Positions 1 through 11,699 of a stretch of DNA of 64,000 nt are shown piece by piece. Where the stretch lies: contig JAQJVL010000310.1 of the NCBI GenBank assembly GCA_035578905.1, positions 806,001 through 870,000 on the forward strand. The letters run 5' to 3'. The notes below the pieces were generated by a model that was not told where the DNA came from, did not search any database, and saw only the letters and a list, made by a program, of their open reading frames with translations. A program made the translations under genes and the position numbers. Within the stretch, counting starts at the first letter, position 1. Each line of letters opens with the position of its first letter. The DNA is from Stictocephala bisonia (lineage: Eukaryota; Arthropoda; Insecta; Hemiptera; Membracidae).

Positions 1-203
1 GATAGAGTTGCGTCACTGCAACAACGGACTTTTGTGGTTATAAACGATCGTTGAGGAGATAAATAGTTATATTATATTTGATTATATTTGTGTTTCGAGT
101 ACGCAACGTAGGGTGCTAAAGGGTTAACTAGTTACTAATTAATAAGCTATTTAAGCACTTATTTAAAATATACGCTAACTAACAAAATCATACAAACTAC
201 AGA

Positions 204-239
<36 letters not shown>

Positions 240-1758
240 AATAAAGTATCAATAAATTTTATGTATAATTTAAATTATAAAATGTAATGAATGAATTAAA
301 TTAAGGAATTAAAAAATAAAAGGGTGGAGGGGGTAAAGTTGCGTATTCTACTAGTGAGGATCTTTTCATCAATTGGCTTTTTAATCATTTTATTTTGACA
401 TTGATAAAGTAAGTAGGACATTCAGAAAAAAAGCTTTCACTCAAACCTTTATTAATTATTGTATTTATTTATTTATGTACGCACAACCCATTTTTACAAC
501 ATATTATAGGTGAGAAAACCAACAACGTTATGAAATATTCTTAACAATAACACGTTATATACACTATAGTGGTATATGATAAGCAAGAAAACAATCATAG
601 AACAACAATAAAATGGGCATGCAAAACAACATGGATATACAGTATTAAAAAATCACAAGTATTATACAATAGCAATTAAATTTGTAATATTTTAAGAATA
701 ACAGAAAAAAGAAAATAACATCATGAATATAAATTATGCATTTTTTAAGCATAGGAATAATTTAAAATAAATATATCATGTAAAGCAGCTCCATATTTCT
801 TGGGAAGAAAGTACACTAAGGCATGGAATCATCCATTATAGTTCAACGTTTCACAAGTAGCCCATAAATGTGACAGCCTCACACCTGTTAGTTCACTATC
901 AGTAGTTTTATTACTCCAAAACCATATCGTAGATAACAAACCTGCAGATATGGCATTTACTGTGTTCTGCACGATCAAAGAGAGTCATTTCCGTTTTATT
1001 GATACCTCAAAGCAATTTAGCGCACTTTAATACGAATTTAAAAAAAGCCAAGCGTAATCACTGACACAAACTGTGAGTAGTTTCAAAAATATTGGAACTT
1101 GAACATTCACATGTATATATATGCATCTTTGTATCCAACAATTAGAAACATTCAGTCCTCGACTTTTGTTTTAAAATACATGTTTGGGGTAGTACAATTC
1201 TTGTCAACTTCAAAATTTAAAAAGTACTGGGAATTTGTGAAAGCCTCATGAGCTTATTCAATTTGGGATTCATTGATAAGGTTAAAAAAAATACGTTTAA
1301 GTTTTTCTTGGTTGACTATTTCTTTGAGTATTCTATGAGTGAAAAATGTATTATTATTATTATCTAGTGGACTATACTTTGATATTATGAGTTCTAATTT
1401 TAAAATCGCAGTTAGATCTAAAATAAGCATTTTCAACCCCAACATTGTTTTAAGACACATCAACAAGTGAGCCCTGTTTGCCATTGTCTGGTGCTTTGAC
1501 GCGCAACACCCATATAAAATAAATATTATAAATTAAATATTATAAGTCCGTATTTGAGTGTGAAGTCGCAGGGACTGTCAGTTTGTGTCCTCAATATTTG
1601 GACAGTGTGGGCGTACAGATCGGTTCGTCACCCCCGCTGTAAATCTGAGGGCGTCGACAGCTTGAGAACCACCCTCCATACCTGCACGTCTCCTAACCGT
1701 AACGGAGTCTGGCTGTCATAAACCAATAAAACTACTGTAGGAAAGCCGCCGCCGCTCC
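1..1758. other. AT-rich flank, no gene recognised
   Basis: AT-rich sequence with a run of 31 A at 207-237 and a short ATT microsatellite near 1349-1365. A 76-codon minus-strand frame at 1254-1484 (starts MANRAHLLMC, then mostly hydrophobic/basic) has no domain I recognise and no convincing splice context. From about 1550 to 1758 the base composition becomes richer in G+C just before the first minisatellite. I see no RNA gene or transposon terminus here. Confidence 0.5.
207..237. repeat. poly(A) tract, 31 bp
   Basis: Uninterrupted run of 31 adenines. It could be the 3' tail of a retroposed copy read on the plus strand, but the sequence upstream (1-206) shows no SINE or LINE motif I recognise, so it may be a simple homopolymer. 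Confidence 0.85.
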
Positions 1759-2778
1759 CTGGAACCAGTGCCTACTTTCCTGTAGGATCCCAACCAACGG
1801 GAGCAATCCGTGACTATCCTGGAACCAGTGCCTACTTTCCTGTAGGATCCCAACCAACGGGAGCAATCCGTGACTATCCTGGAACCAGTGCCTACTTTCC
1901 TGTAGGATCCCAACCAACGGGAGCAATCCGTGACTATCCTGGAACCAGTGCCTACTTTCCTGTAGGATCCCAACCAACGGGAGCAATCCGTGACTATCCT
2001 GGAACCAGTGCCTACTTTCCTGTAGGATCCCAGCCAACGGGAGCAATATGTGACTAATCTGGAACCAGTGCCTACTTTCCTGTAGGATCCCAGCCAACGG
2101 GAGCAATCCGTGACTATCCTGGAACCAGTGCCTACTTTCCTGTAGGATCCCAACCAACGGGAGCAATCCGTGACTATCCTGGAACCAGTGCCTACTTTCC
2201 TGTAGGATCCCAGCCAACGGGAGCAATCCGTGACTATCCTGGAACCAGTGCCTACTTTCCCGTAGGAGCCCAGCCAACGGGAGCAATCCGTGACTATCCT
2301 GGAACCAGTGCCTACTTTCCTGTAGGATCCCAGCCAACGGGAGCAATCCGTGACTATCCTGGAACCAGTGCCTACTTTCCTGTAGGATCCCAGCCAACGG
2401 GAGCAATCCGTGACTATCCTGGAACCAGTGCCTACTTTCCCGTAGGAGCCCAGCCAACGGGAGCAATATGTGACTAATCTGGAACCAGTGCTTATTTTCC
2501 CGTAGGAGCCCAGCCAACGGGAGCAATATATCACTAATCTGGAACCAGTGCCTACTTTCCCGTAGGAGCCCAGCCAACGGGAGCAATATATGACTAATCT
2601 GGAACCAGTGCCTACTTTCCCGTAGGAGCCCAGCCAACGGGAGCAATATATGACTAATCTGGAACCAGTGCTTATTTTCCCGTAGGAGCCCAGCCAACGG
2701 GAGCAATATGTGACTAATCTGGAACCAGTGCTTATTTTCCCGTAGGAGCCCAGCCAACGGGAGCAATATGTGACTACC
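1759..2778. repeat. 60-bp minisatellite, 17 copies
   Basis: Seventeen 60-bp units in perfect register with no indels, each beginning CTGGAACCAGTGCCTACTTT. Two variants are visible. The 5' units carry GGATCCCAACC and CCGTGACTATC; the 3' units (from about 2401) carry GGAGCCCAGCC and TATGTGACTAAT, with a mixed zone between. Because 60 is divisible by three, several frames on the minus strand stay open for 270-340 codons (repeating SRWLGSY- and LLPLAG-type peptides). Nothing suggests a real protein: there is no unique start context, splice sites or non-repeat coding sequence. Confidence 0.97.
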
Positions 2779-3609
2779 CTCGAATCAGTATTTATAGTAC
2801 AGTTTAGGATGTGGCTTGGAATTGACAGGGGAAAAGTTGAGATTAATATTTCTAGGAAAATAAAAGTAAACTATGAAAATTTATTTTGGTACATTAAAAA
2901 AAAAAAAAATACAATTAGAGGAGATACAGGGTAACTACAATTGAAGATATGAATAAATACTATACAATTTTTAAAATGTCTTAAAAATATTAATTTAATC
3001 ATAAAAAAGCACAATCTCTTATGTTTTTCGTTTTCATCAATATCCAATAATATTACTAGATATGAGAGGCTGACACTACTTTGAATGTAAGACAATAGTA
3101 GCCATAAAGCCTTTTGCTTGTATAAAATGTACTGTATTAATCACTAAGCTATTGTTAAGCTTATGTAGGCTATGCGTCGAAACAGACTATCATCACGATA
3201 AAACGGAAACGTTTTACTAAGATGGACACCATTGTATTTTCAAAAGATAATCAATAATTTATTTACACCCTTTACAGACACTAAATACTGTAGCGGCCCC
3301 AACGCAGGAGTGGCGCTGCGAAGGACCAAATTGCGTGGAATTGGGTGTCTCCAATGAAGAGTCAGAACTCAAGTCAAATACTCTTAATTTATTAGCCAAA
3401 AATCTACAGTGATAGTACAACCGGTCAGGGGGGTGTGACATAGTACAAGTCACAAAGGGTGCAATTACTATGTCAGTGAGGAACCCTACCAAGAGAGTGA
3501 CTACAGTACGTTCAACTTACAAGGATTGCTGACCACTGGGACTGGTGACAAAATAACTGGCTAATGCCTCATTTATAACAATATTACTGCCTCGAGCGCT
3601 CCAGTCTCA
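2779..3609. other. Unassigned stretch, one short minus-strand frame
   Basis: Mostly AT-rich with a short poly(A) near 2897. A 77-codon minus-strand frame at 3259-3492 ends in a Cys-containing tail (VFSVCKGCK) and is more GC-rich than its surroundings. No domain is recognised and it could be a decayed repeat. No promoter or RNA signal is seen. Confidence 0.4.
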
Positions 3610-3710
3610 CAAACAACGAATACACGAAAAATGCGTACACCAGGAATCTTGCGAAATATGCGTACACGATCAAGTTTTGACAGATGACGAGGGTAACCTA
3701 TGACGTCACA

Positions 3711-3884
3711 ACAATTAGATAGGCGAAAAATGCGTACAACTTTTAGGGCAAATGGATCTTTTAAAACAATTGAATTATATAAATGCGTTTACCTCTAACA
3801 ATTAGATAGGCGAAAAATGCGTACAACTTTTAGGGCAAATGGATCTTTTAAAACAATTGAATTATATAAATGCGTTTACCTCTA
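3711..3884. repeat. 87-bp tandem duplication inside the MITE
   Basis: Two adjacent 87-bp copies (3711-3797 and 3798-3884), each beginning ACAATTAGATAGGCG and ending GTTTACCTCTA, appear identical over their length. Each contains GCGAAAAATGCGTACAAC, an extra copy of the terminal inverted-repeat motif, so the duplication multiplied the end-like motif inside the element. Confidence 0.95.
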
Positions 3885-3923
3885 AAATAAATATGAATGT
3901 CGCTTAGTTTCTTGGGATTGGAG

Positions 3924-3940
3924 AACCTAACCTAACCTAA
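3924..3940. repeat. Short telomere-like (CCTAA)n run
   Basis: AACCTAACCTAACCTAA holds three exact CCTAA units, the complement of the TTAGG telomere repeat used by most insects. Three units can arise by chance in AT-rich DNA, so this is only mild support for an arthropod source. It lies inside the 3619-4047 element. Confidence 0.5.
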
Positions 3941-4254
3941 TTTCGCTGTACGCATCTTTCATGCCACCGGGGAGAATACTTACCCTCGTCAAATACCACT
4001 ATTTCCTTCTGTACGCATATTTCGCTGTACGCATCTTTCGTGCCACCCAAACAACGGATGAATTGGTCTTTATTAGTTCCCTAACAATACTGACGTTATA
4101 AGTGACGGTAAAATCAACATTGGAATAGTTTTATTTAATTTGGAAATGTGTGTAGCACACTAAACATAGATAATATACAATTACGTGTATAACTAATATT
4201 TATATACGTATTCAGATATGAAATGCCAACTATATGAATGCTTGATGAATGTAC

Positions 4255-4400
4255 GATTGGTGTAGATGACTAAACTTGTGTAGTCTGGTTACTAACTGAG
4301 ATTGACTTCTCCTCAGAAAGGGTAATGATAGCCCAATAGCCAGAGTATTTACACCTTAACGTGGAATCCGTACCACTTATTGTTTGATTTTCAACACTAT
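4255..4400 (-). mobile_element. SINE fragment (tRNA-derived dispersed family)
   Basis: Shares blocks with other copies in the window: TGTAGTCTGGTTACTAACTG, CTCAGAAAGGGTAATGATAG, AGCCCAATAGCCAG and ACGTGGAATCCG. The same blocks appear inverted at 49225-49440 and 51845-52100 and in the same orientation at 11385-11480. The tRNA-like head is not preserved here, so this is a tail/body fragment. Confidence 0.6.
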
Positions 4401-4763
4401 CAAGCCTGATACGCGGTTCTCTTCCTTAGACAACATCCCTGGCCACCATCCAACACGAACATCCCAGGCTTCTCTTAGTAGTGTATCAACCATTGAGTAA
4501 ACGCCTTGTTGGTAGGACCACCAACAGAACTAATCGCCTACAACCTTCTTAACACTTTGCCCCAAAGTTGTTGGGAAATTTATATAAGCATACTAAAATA
4601 GGGGCAGTTCAAAGCATTCATGTAAAAAACGTAGTGCAGTCAATAAAACACTGACTCGTTTGAAAAGTCCAACAAAATTTAAGAATATTATTATTTGCAA
4701 CGATAAAATGAATTTCAAACAATCTGTAGATCCATGTAAAATACTACTCCATCTGTTCTGATT

Positions 4764-4830
4764 TTATCAGCCGATCGTCATCCTGGGATCAAACAGTATG
4801 CAAACGAGTTGGCTAAGAGGGGCGGCGTGG
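4764..4830 (+). pseudogene. Possible LINE RNase H remnant
   Basis: The frame through 4767-4826 reads SADRHPGIKQYANELAKRG, resembling the conserved G-x-x-x-NE-x-A-x-x-LA-x-x-G segment of RNase H domains in insect non-LTR retrotransposons. It is short, has no upstream catalytic motifs and runs straight into the GC-rich palindrome at 4829. The match rests on my memory of the motif. Chance similarity is possible. Confidence 0.3.
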
Positions 4831-4846
4831 GGGCGGTACCGCCCCC
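4829..4846. repeat. Perfect 18-bp GC palindrome
   Basis: GGGGGCGGTACCGCCCCC is fully self-complementary around TA at 4837/4838, an extreme composition for this AT-rich window. The 11-mer TACCGCCCCCG recurs in the other GC-rich patch near 8116. Confidence 0.95.
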
Positions 4847-5187
4847 GGCTACCCCACCTTTAGCGAACTTTGATTGCCAATTTGGCGCTCTGAGCCGCCT
4901 GCATCTACCGTCTCTAACTCGATTCTACCTTCATTTCAGCAACATGCAAATGTCATTTTTGTTTTACATAGCTGTGTTTGAAGTCAGTAATGGAGTTGTG
5001 TGGGAAGAACATTGCTGACTGGTTGGTGGTTACCGCGTGCAGCATTGTCTCTCCAGCGACCTGGTCGCCCGTTGACTTGCCAAGTAACTTTAACACTTCG
5101 AATGGCTCAAAATCCAGTGCAAAAAAACAATTATCTTCCCGGAGATAAAGAATTAATATATACAATATAAGTATGAATTAATTGTAT

Positions 5188-5440
5188 ATTGAGTGAGCCG
5201 GAGGCCGAGTGGTCTGAGGTATCAGAATGTTCATCCCGAGTTAGAACTGAACTGGTTTCATCTCTTATTAAGTTCCCCAAACATTTATGTAATCTGTCTC
5301 ATTAGCCCAATGGAAAAGAAGAACAGAGTGTTATCAGGTGACCCTCCTCAAAAGTTGTTTCGACTCTTGATGGGGATCGAACCAAGAACCTTTACCTTAT
5401 GAAACTGGTCTTTAACCACGCTATGAGAAATGGACAGATT
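5188..5440 (-). mobile_element. tRNA-derived SINE copy
   Basis: Read on the minus strand, the head (near 5430 down to 5370) has a tRNA-like A box region (TAGCGTGGTTAA) and an exact B box (GGTTCGATCCC), the internal promoter of RNA polymerase III. It aligns with 29580-29835 through the blocks TTATCAG-TGA-CCT-CTCAAAA, CGACTCTGAT and GGGATCGAAC-x-x-GAACCTTTA. The plus-strand 69-codon frames across it are incidental. The tail carries a second tRNA-like phrase (GGCCGAGTGGTCTGAGG), which may mark another SINE end. Confidence 0.6.
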
Positions 5441-6632
5441 AAAAATGCGATCGGAAGTAGAACTCATAGTAACGCGACGTCATCCTTACAACCGTTACTG
5501 AAACTACTGTCGGTGCAGGAATTATCTGTCCCCGAGTTTGAAGGTTGTTTACTAAGAAACCAAGAGGCCCATGACAAGTCTAATCACATCATTGTTTTTC
5601 TCGTTTAATTTTACGATTTAACATAAGAATGAACAGGTTTTATTATAAGTTTTATAATTTGTATTATAGTTGGAAAGAAAAAAGTTCCGGAATTTTAACT
5701 GGGCATAAAAAAATTGTATTGCTTAAAATCCCCTAACTATATTGCATTTATATTTGAATTTGTGGTTGACAGAGATATTTTATTTTATAAATTTCAGAAT
5801 TTTAACATTTCAAGAAAAAATGTTCTTATAAATTTTTTATAACTCATTTGCTTGCTTTGTAGGTCATAAGATTAAATAATTTACGTTGTAATCCTAATGA
5901 ATTGATTTAAATCAATTTAAATTCACTAAATTTACTTACGCATGCAGAATTAATGTGTAGTAACTATTATTTCATATGGCTTATAAGGGGAACAAGCAAT
6001 TAATTAACAAGCTAAGAAAACGTTGTTTTAAGAAATAGATAAGATTTTTTTTCTTGAAGAGTTTATATTCTGAAATTTATACAAATTGTCAAGCACGTAG
6101 TAAAATAGAAATGCGATACATTGTGGTGTATTGAGTAATAAAAGTGTAAAGTTGATGCCCATTGAAAACAAGTTAAAATTCCAAAATACAATACAAATAT
6201 GCTAGAAATTGTTAAATTTAATAAAACAAAAAATACAATTTGACAATGCATGTATATCATAATCTGGGTTTAGACAAAGTGCAAGTGAAGTCATTTACAT
6301 TTAGCTATGAGAAATGTTCATAGAAAAATTAATAATATTCGTAATTTTAGAGTCTTGAATCTAACTCATCTTGCAGTGTTTTTGTAGGTCAGATTCAACA
6401 AGTAGGCTATTCCATGTGTACAACCATTAGTAATAGTTGTTGCATTAATGTTTGACCAACGATACTTACCCCTGAGAAACTAACAACACACAATCGATGA
6501 ACTATTATCACAAATACAATCAAACATTGATCAACCAATATCATATTTACCCCCAAAGCTGCAGTTAATGTGCAAGTTTCATTTGCACATGTCAAGAATT
6601 TACAATTTTTATTTATAGTTAATCAATTATTG
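5441..6632. other. AT-rich stretch without recognisable content
   Basis: Very AT-rich sequence up to the next minisatellite. Short frames (for example 6063-6260 minus) are low-complexity and hydrophobic, as expected from AT-rich DNA. I see no transposon motif, RNA gene or promoter. Confidence 0.5.
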
Positions 6633-7217
6633 TTACGAATGGAGCACTCCATTAACAAAAAGCGTCCTTATTTACGAATGGAGCACTCCATTAACAAAAA
6701 GCACCCTTATTTACGAATGGAGCACTCTATTTACAAAAAGCGTCCTTATTTACAATGGAGCACTCCATTTACAACAAGCGTCCTTATTTACGAATGGAAC
6801 TCTCCATTTACAACAAATGTCCTTATTTACGAATGGAGCACTCCATTTACAAAAAGCGTCCTTATTTACGAATGGAGCACTCCATTTACAACAAGCGTCC
6901 TTATTTACGAATGGAACCCTCCATTTACAACAAACGTCCTTATTTACGAATGGAGCACTCAATCTACAACACGCGTCCTTATTTACGAATGGAGCACTCC
7001 ATTTACAACTAGCGTCCTTATTTACGAATGGAGCACTCCATTTACAAAAAGCGTCCTTATTTACGAATGGAGCACTCCATTTACAACAAACGTCCTTATT
7101 TACGAATGGAGTACTCAATCTACAACACGCGTCCTTATTTACGAATGAAGCACTCCATTTACAACTAGCGTCCTTATTTACGAATGGAGCACTCCATTTA
7201 CAACAAGCGTCCTTATT
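6633..7217. repeat. 39-bp minisatellite, 15 copies
   Basis: Fifteen units of about 39 bp, each TTACGAATGGAGCACTCC followed by ATTTACAACAAGCGTCCTTAT. One unit near 6751 lacks a single base. The first two units have ATTAACAAAAAGC instead of ATTTACAACAAGC, and every few units the first half changes to GGAACCCTCC or GGAGTACTCA. The variants do not repeat in a clear higher-order order. Open frames of 85-192 codons on both strands are by-products of the 13-codon period. Confidence 0.97.
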
Positions 7218-8890
7218 CACTACTGAATACATACTAGAAACTTTAAAATATTTATATTATTGGAGAAATTAAGTAATTACTTTGATATAAATGCAGAAAT
7301 GTTTGTTATGTTTCTGTGAATTTAACTGCTCGTATTTACAAAATTCAGTCATAGAGTTCTTCAATCATTAATGAGTTTGCTGGAATATTTACTGTTGCTC
7401 AGTAGTAAATAGTGTGTTTCTCAAAAGTAAATTCAGTTACTTTTACAGTTATTTAGAATCAAGAAATCAGCTTTAACTCTTTCACATTTCTGTTTCAGAG
7501 CATATATCTAAATTTCCACGGATTTAATTTAAAGTTTAATTTTGTATTTTATATAACTAAATAGGCCCTACTTTATTTATATTGATAAACTGATTATATA
7601 ATATAAAACTTTTTGGATACACACATACTACATTTTAATTATAAATTCAAATATTAAAAATATTACTTTCTATTTATGCCTATTTTAGTTTCTAAGTATT
7701 TAATACTTTAACTAGAGCTTACTATTTGGCAATATTTTTATCATTGTATTGCTATAATTTCTCTTTTTTAGCTTTTTCTGCGCTTTTTAATTAGAATAAT
7801 TAAATATATTTTTTTTAATATGAAAAAATTGTATTATACGATATATACACACAGAAATTAGTAATATTTTTTAATAATTTATATTTCATAAAAATATAAC
7901 AATTAGTAATTAAAATAAAAAATATCGAATCATATTCAGTTTCCAACTCGAACAACGTTGACAAGGTATGGGACCCGTTATTCAGTTATTTTAATCAAAT
8001 CCAGTGTACCCCAACAACCTCATTTAAGCGGGTAATTCGCGCATAGCGATATTAGCTGCCTGGGTGGGGGCTGCTAGAGATCAATGTAGCGGAGGCCCGG
8101 GTTCTGCCGCCCCCGTTACCGCCCCCGCTCGACACGCCCAACCTCCCGGCACCCTGCAACAAGCTAACCTGTTTACCATGGTCAAAGGGATATCAGCAGC
8201 GCATCGCGCAGTCAGTCTGTTACATAATCATATTTAGTTTGACTGGGGCACAGATACACATCGCCCATTAGAGAGGGTTAGGAGGGGTTCTTGATCTGAG
8301 CCCCGTATATTTAATTTAACAGTTTTTAGATTCAGCAAACAATAACTCGTTTGTTTCTTAATTTAATATTATACATTAAATATCACAGATGTTTGATGAA
8401 CAATATACTTCTACGTATGTTAAACTAAACTTGCTGAGTACGTTGTTTATAGTTTTGCCACATCGCTTGCTTCATATTTGAATTATAATTAACAACATAT
8501 TTTACAATGAATACTTCAAGTTTTAAGTAGTTTTGTACTTTATTTTGTAAGTTATACGTCCATATGAATTGACAAGTCTTGTATATGTATATTGAATGAT
8601 TTATACTTATTTATCATATGTATCATAATAGTTGTTTAACAGCTATAATGATACATATAATCTATTAAAATTTAGGGGCTATAATCTATTAAAATGTTCA
8701 AATCAATGATTATTAAATAGTTTATATTATTTTAGAATATGCCTTTTGGCAATATCAACAATAATATCATGCATTTCAGGCTATTTAACTATGATCATTA
8801 TGCCCGGGATATCTGTACAAATTATTTCAATGTATGATGTTTTTCTCGAAATATAAGTAAAAAAATATCACTACGTATAGATCGAAATAG
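7218..8890. other. AT-rich stretch with one GC-rich patch
   Basis: Mostly featureless AT-rich DNA. The exception is about 8040-8300, a GC-rich, CpG-containing patch with GTTACCGCCCCCGCTCG. It shares an 11-mer with the palindrome at 4829. I see no ORF, TATA box or transposon end that explains the patch. Confidence 0.4.
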
Positions 8891-10946
8891 TTGTAAAGGT
8901 AATCTCTATGTAAATATCTTACTTTGGATGGCTGTAATGGGGATCTCTATATTAATATCTTACTTGGGATGGCTTTAATGGTGATCTCTATGTAAATATC
9001 TTGCTTAGGATGGCTTTACTGGTGATCTCTATGTTAATATCTTGCTTGGGATGGCTTTAATGGTGATCTCTCTGTTAATATCTTGCTTGGTATGACTGTA
9101 ATGGTGATCTCTATGTAAATATCTTACATTGGATGGCTGTAATGGTGATCTCTATGTAAATATCTTGCTTGGAATGGCTTTAATGGTGATCTTTATGTCA
9201 ATGTCTTGCTTGGGATGGCTGCAACGAAGTCTCTATGTAAGTGTTTTGCTTGGGATGGCTGTAATGGTGATCTCCATGTTAATATCTTGCTTGGGATGGC
9301 TGCAAGGAAGTCTCTATGTAAGTGTTTTGCTTGGGATGGCCGTAATTGTAATCTTTATGTAAATATCTTGCCAGGGATGGACTTTAATGGTGATCTCTAT
9401 GTTAATATCTTGATTGGGATGGCTTTAATGGTGATCTCTATGTTAATATCTTGCTTGGGATGGCTGCAATGAAGTCTCTATGTAAAAATTTTGCTTGGGA
9501 TGGCTGGAATTGTGATCTATATGTAAATATCTTGCTTGGGATGGCTTTAATGGTGATCTCTATGTAAATATCTTGCTTGGGATGGCTTTAATGGTGATCT
9601 CTATGTAAATATCTTGCTTGGGATGGCTGTAATGGTGATCTCTATGTCAATGTCTTGCTTGGGATGGCTGCAATGAAGTCTCTATGTAAATGTTTTGCTT
9701 GGGATGGCTGGAATTGTGATCTGTATGTAAATATCTTGCTTGGTATGGCTGTAAAGTTGATCAATATGTAAATATCTTGCTTGGGATGGCTTTAATGGTG
9801 ATCTCTACGTAAATATCTTGCTTGGGATGGCTTTAATGGTGATCTCTATGTAAATATCTTGCTTGGAATGGCTTTAATGGTGATCTCTATGTAAATATCT
9901 TGCTTGGAATGGCTTTAATGGTGATCTCTATATAAATATCTTGTTTGGGATGGCTGTAATGGTGATCTCTATAATATCATCTTGCTTGGGATGACTGTAA
10001 TGGTGATCTCTATGTTAATATCTTGCTTGGGATGGCTGCAATGGCAAGTCTCTATGTAAATATCTTGCTTGGGATGGCTGTAATGGTGATCTCTATGTAA
10101 ATATCTTGCTTGGGATGGCTGTAATGGTGATCTCTATGTTAATATCTTGCTTGGGATGGCTGAAATGAAGTCTCTATGTAAGTGTTTTGCTTGGGATGGC
10201 TGTAATGGTGATCTCTATGTAAATATCTTGCTTGGGATGGCTGTAGTGGTGATCTCTATGTAAATATCTTGTTAGGGATGGCTGTAGTGGTGATATCTAT
10301 GTAAATATCTTGCGAGGGATGGCTGTAGTGGTTATCTCCATGTAAAATATCTAGTTGGAATAGCTGTAATGATGTCTCTATGCAAGTGTTTTTCTTGGGA
10401 TAGCTGTAAAGGTCATCACTATGTAAATATTTTGCTTGGGATAGCTGTAAATGTTATCTCTATGTAAATATTTTGATTGAGATGGCTGTAATGATGTTTC
10501 TATGTAAGTGTTTGCTTGGGACAGCTGTAATGATGTCTCGATGTAAGTGTTTTGCTTGGGACGGTTGTAATGATGTCTCTATGTAAGTGTTTGCTTGGAA
10601 CAGCTGTAATGATGTCTCGATGTAAGTGTTTTGCTTGGGACGGCTGTAATGATGTCTCTATGTAAGTGTTTTGCTTGGGACGGCTGTAATGATGTTTCTA
10701 TGTAAGTGTTTGCTTGGGACAGCTGTAATGATGTCTCGATGTAAGTGTTTTGCTTGGGACGGCTGTAATGATGTCTCTATGTAAGTGTTTGCTTGGGACA
10801 GCTGTAATGATGTCTCGATGTAAGTGTTTTGCTTGGGACGGCTGTAATGATGTCTCTATGTAAGTGTTTTGCTTGGGACGGCTGTAATGATGTTTCTATG
10901 TAAGTGTTTTGCTTGGGACGGCTGTAATGGTAGTCTCTATGCAAAT
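8891..10946. repeat. ~41-bp minisatellite, about 50 copies
   Basis: Units of 39-42 bp built on AATATCTTGCTTGGGATGGC followed by TGTAATGGTGATCTCTATGT. The left 1.4 kb is a mix of variants with T/G changes after GGCT. From about 10360 the array switches to AGTGTTTTGCTTGGGAC and ATGATGTCTC variants. There it shows higher-order order: five monomers (A-B-A-B-B') repeat after about 198 bp (start points 10509 and 10707). The array abuts a reverse-transcriptase fragment at its right end. Confidence 0.95.
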
Positions 10947-11215
10947 GGTAAAATTAACTTACAAACAATTCAGTGTGGAGTCCTCAGGGTTCTGTACTAG
11001 GTCCGGTTTTGTTTCGTATTCATATTGATGACGATGGATCTTTACAAGGTAGTGTAACAGCTTTTGGCGATGATAAAGCTATTGTATACGCATCTCCGTC
11101 AAATATTGTGCTTAGACAGAATAAGCATGATCTGAGATTGTTATCTCTTTGGTTTTCATGTAACAGGTTATGCTTAAAAATTTAACATTGTAAATTTATC
11201 ACCATCCCAAAGCTT
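10935..11215 (+). pseudogene. Non-LTR retrotransposon reverse transcriptase fragment
   Basis: The frame 10973-11185 reads SPQGSVLGPVLF near its start and AFGDDKAIVY near residue 31, matching the conserved CGVPQGSxLGPxLF and FADDT blocks of LINE reverse transcriptases, followed by a WF-x-x-N-x-L thumb segment. The usual Cys-Gly-Val before PQGS is present in the neighbouring frame (QCGV), so a one-base deletion lies at about 10980. The catalytic box is FGDD rather than FADD. Only the palm region remains. The 5' side ends directly at the 41-bp array and the 3' side fades by 11215. Confidence 0.85.
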
Positions 11216-11384
11216 TAATTTTGAAGAATCTAATTAAAGCTAAAATTGAAATTATATTTGTTTCCCTCAAACTAAATCTACTTGTGTTTCATTTAGACGA
11301 ACAGCTAAGTTAGAAACTGCACATTGATTCATTGAGAAATTACCTATTAACGTTCTAACTAAGATATTAATTATCTATTAATAT

Positions 11385-11480
11385 CTTAGTGTAGGATGAG
11401 TGTGGATGAGAGACGAGAGTAGTCTGGTTACTAACTGAGCAACTGCTCCTCAGAAAGGGCAATTTATTAATAGCCCAAAA
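11385..11480 (-). mobile_element. SINE fragment, same family as 4255
   Basis: Shares AGTCTGGTTACTAACTGAG, CTCCTCAGAAAGGG and AATAGCCCAA with the copy at 4255-4400, and GATGAGTGTGGATGAG with 29610-29640. Only the tail portion is present. Confidence 0.6.
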
Positions 11481-11699
11481 GCATGTTAATGAAACCAATA
11501 ACAATCAAACAGTCGGACATAAATAAGAATTATTGTAATAAAATTAAACAATAATAAACAAATAAAAATACAGATTAAAAAAATGCACACATATTTATAA
11601 GAAAAATGTACATCGCTAAATAAATCTTATAATAATATTTATTTATTTACAATTGTATATAACATAAATAACTATATATACAAATATTGCAGAACCAAT

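Larger units (their letters stand above)
3610..4056. mobile_element. Foldback/MITE-like element with 9-bp target-site duplication
   Basis: The element body is 3619-4047. It is flanked by an exact 9-bp direct repeat CAAACAACG at 3610-3618 and 4048-4056, which fits a target-site duplication. The ends are imperfect inverted repeats: the left carries CACGAAAAATGCGTAC and GCGAAATATGCGTAC, and the right carries their complements (GTACGCATATTTCGC, GTACGCATCTTTCG). A further inner block, GACGAGGGTAA, is also inverted. Inside are an 87-bp tandem duplication (3711-3797, 3798-3884) and a short telomere-like run. A 9-bp duplication with multi-part inverted ends is what Mutator-like (MULE) elements make; that assignment is inference. 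There is no transposase, so the element would be non-autonomous. Confidence 0.6.

Noticed and set aside
1716..2766. 272- and 344-codon minus-strand repeat proteins
   Set aside because: By-products of the exact 60-bp period of the 17-copy array.
3924..3940. Interstitial telomere or chromosome end
   Set aside because: Only three CCTAA units, embedded in a MITE; too short to mean a telomere fusion.
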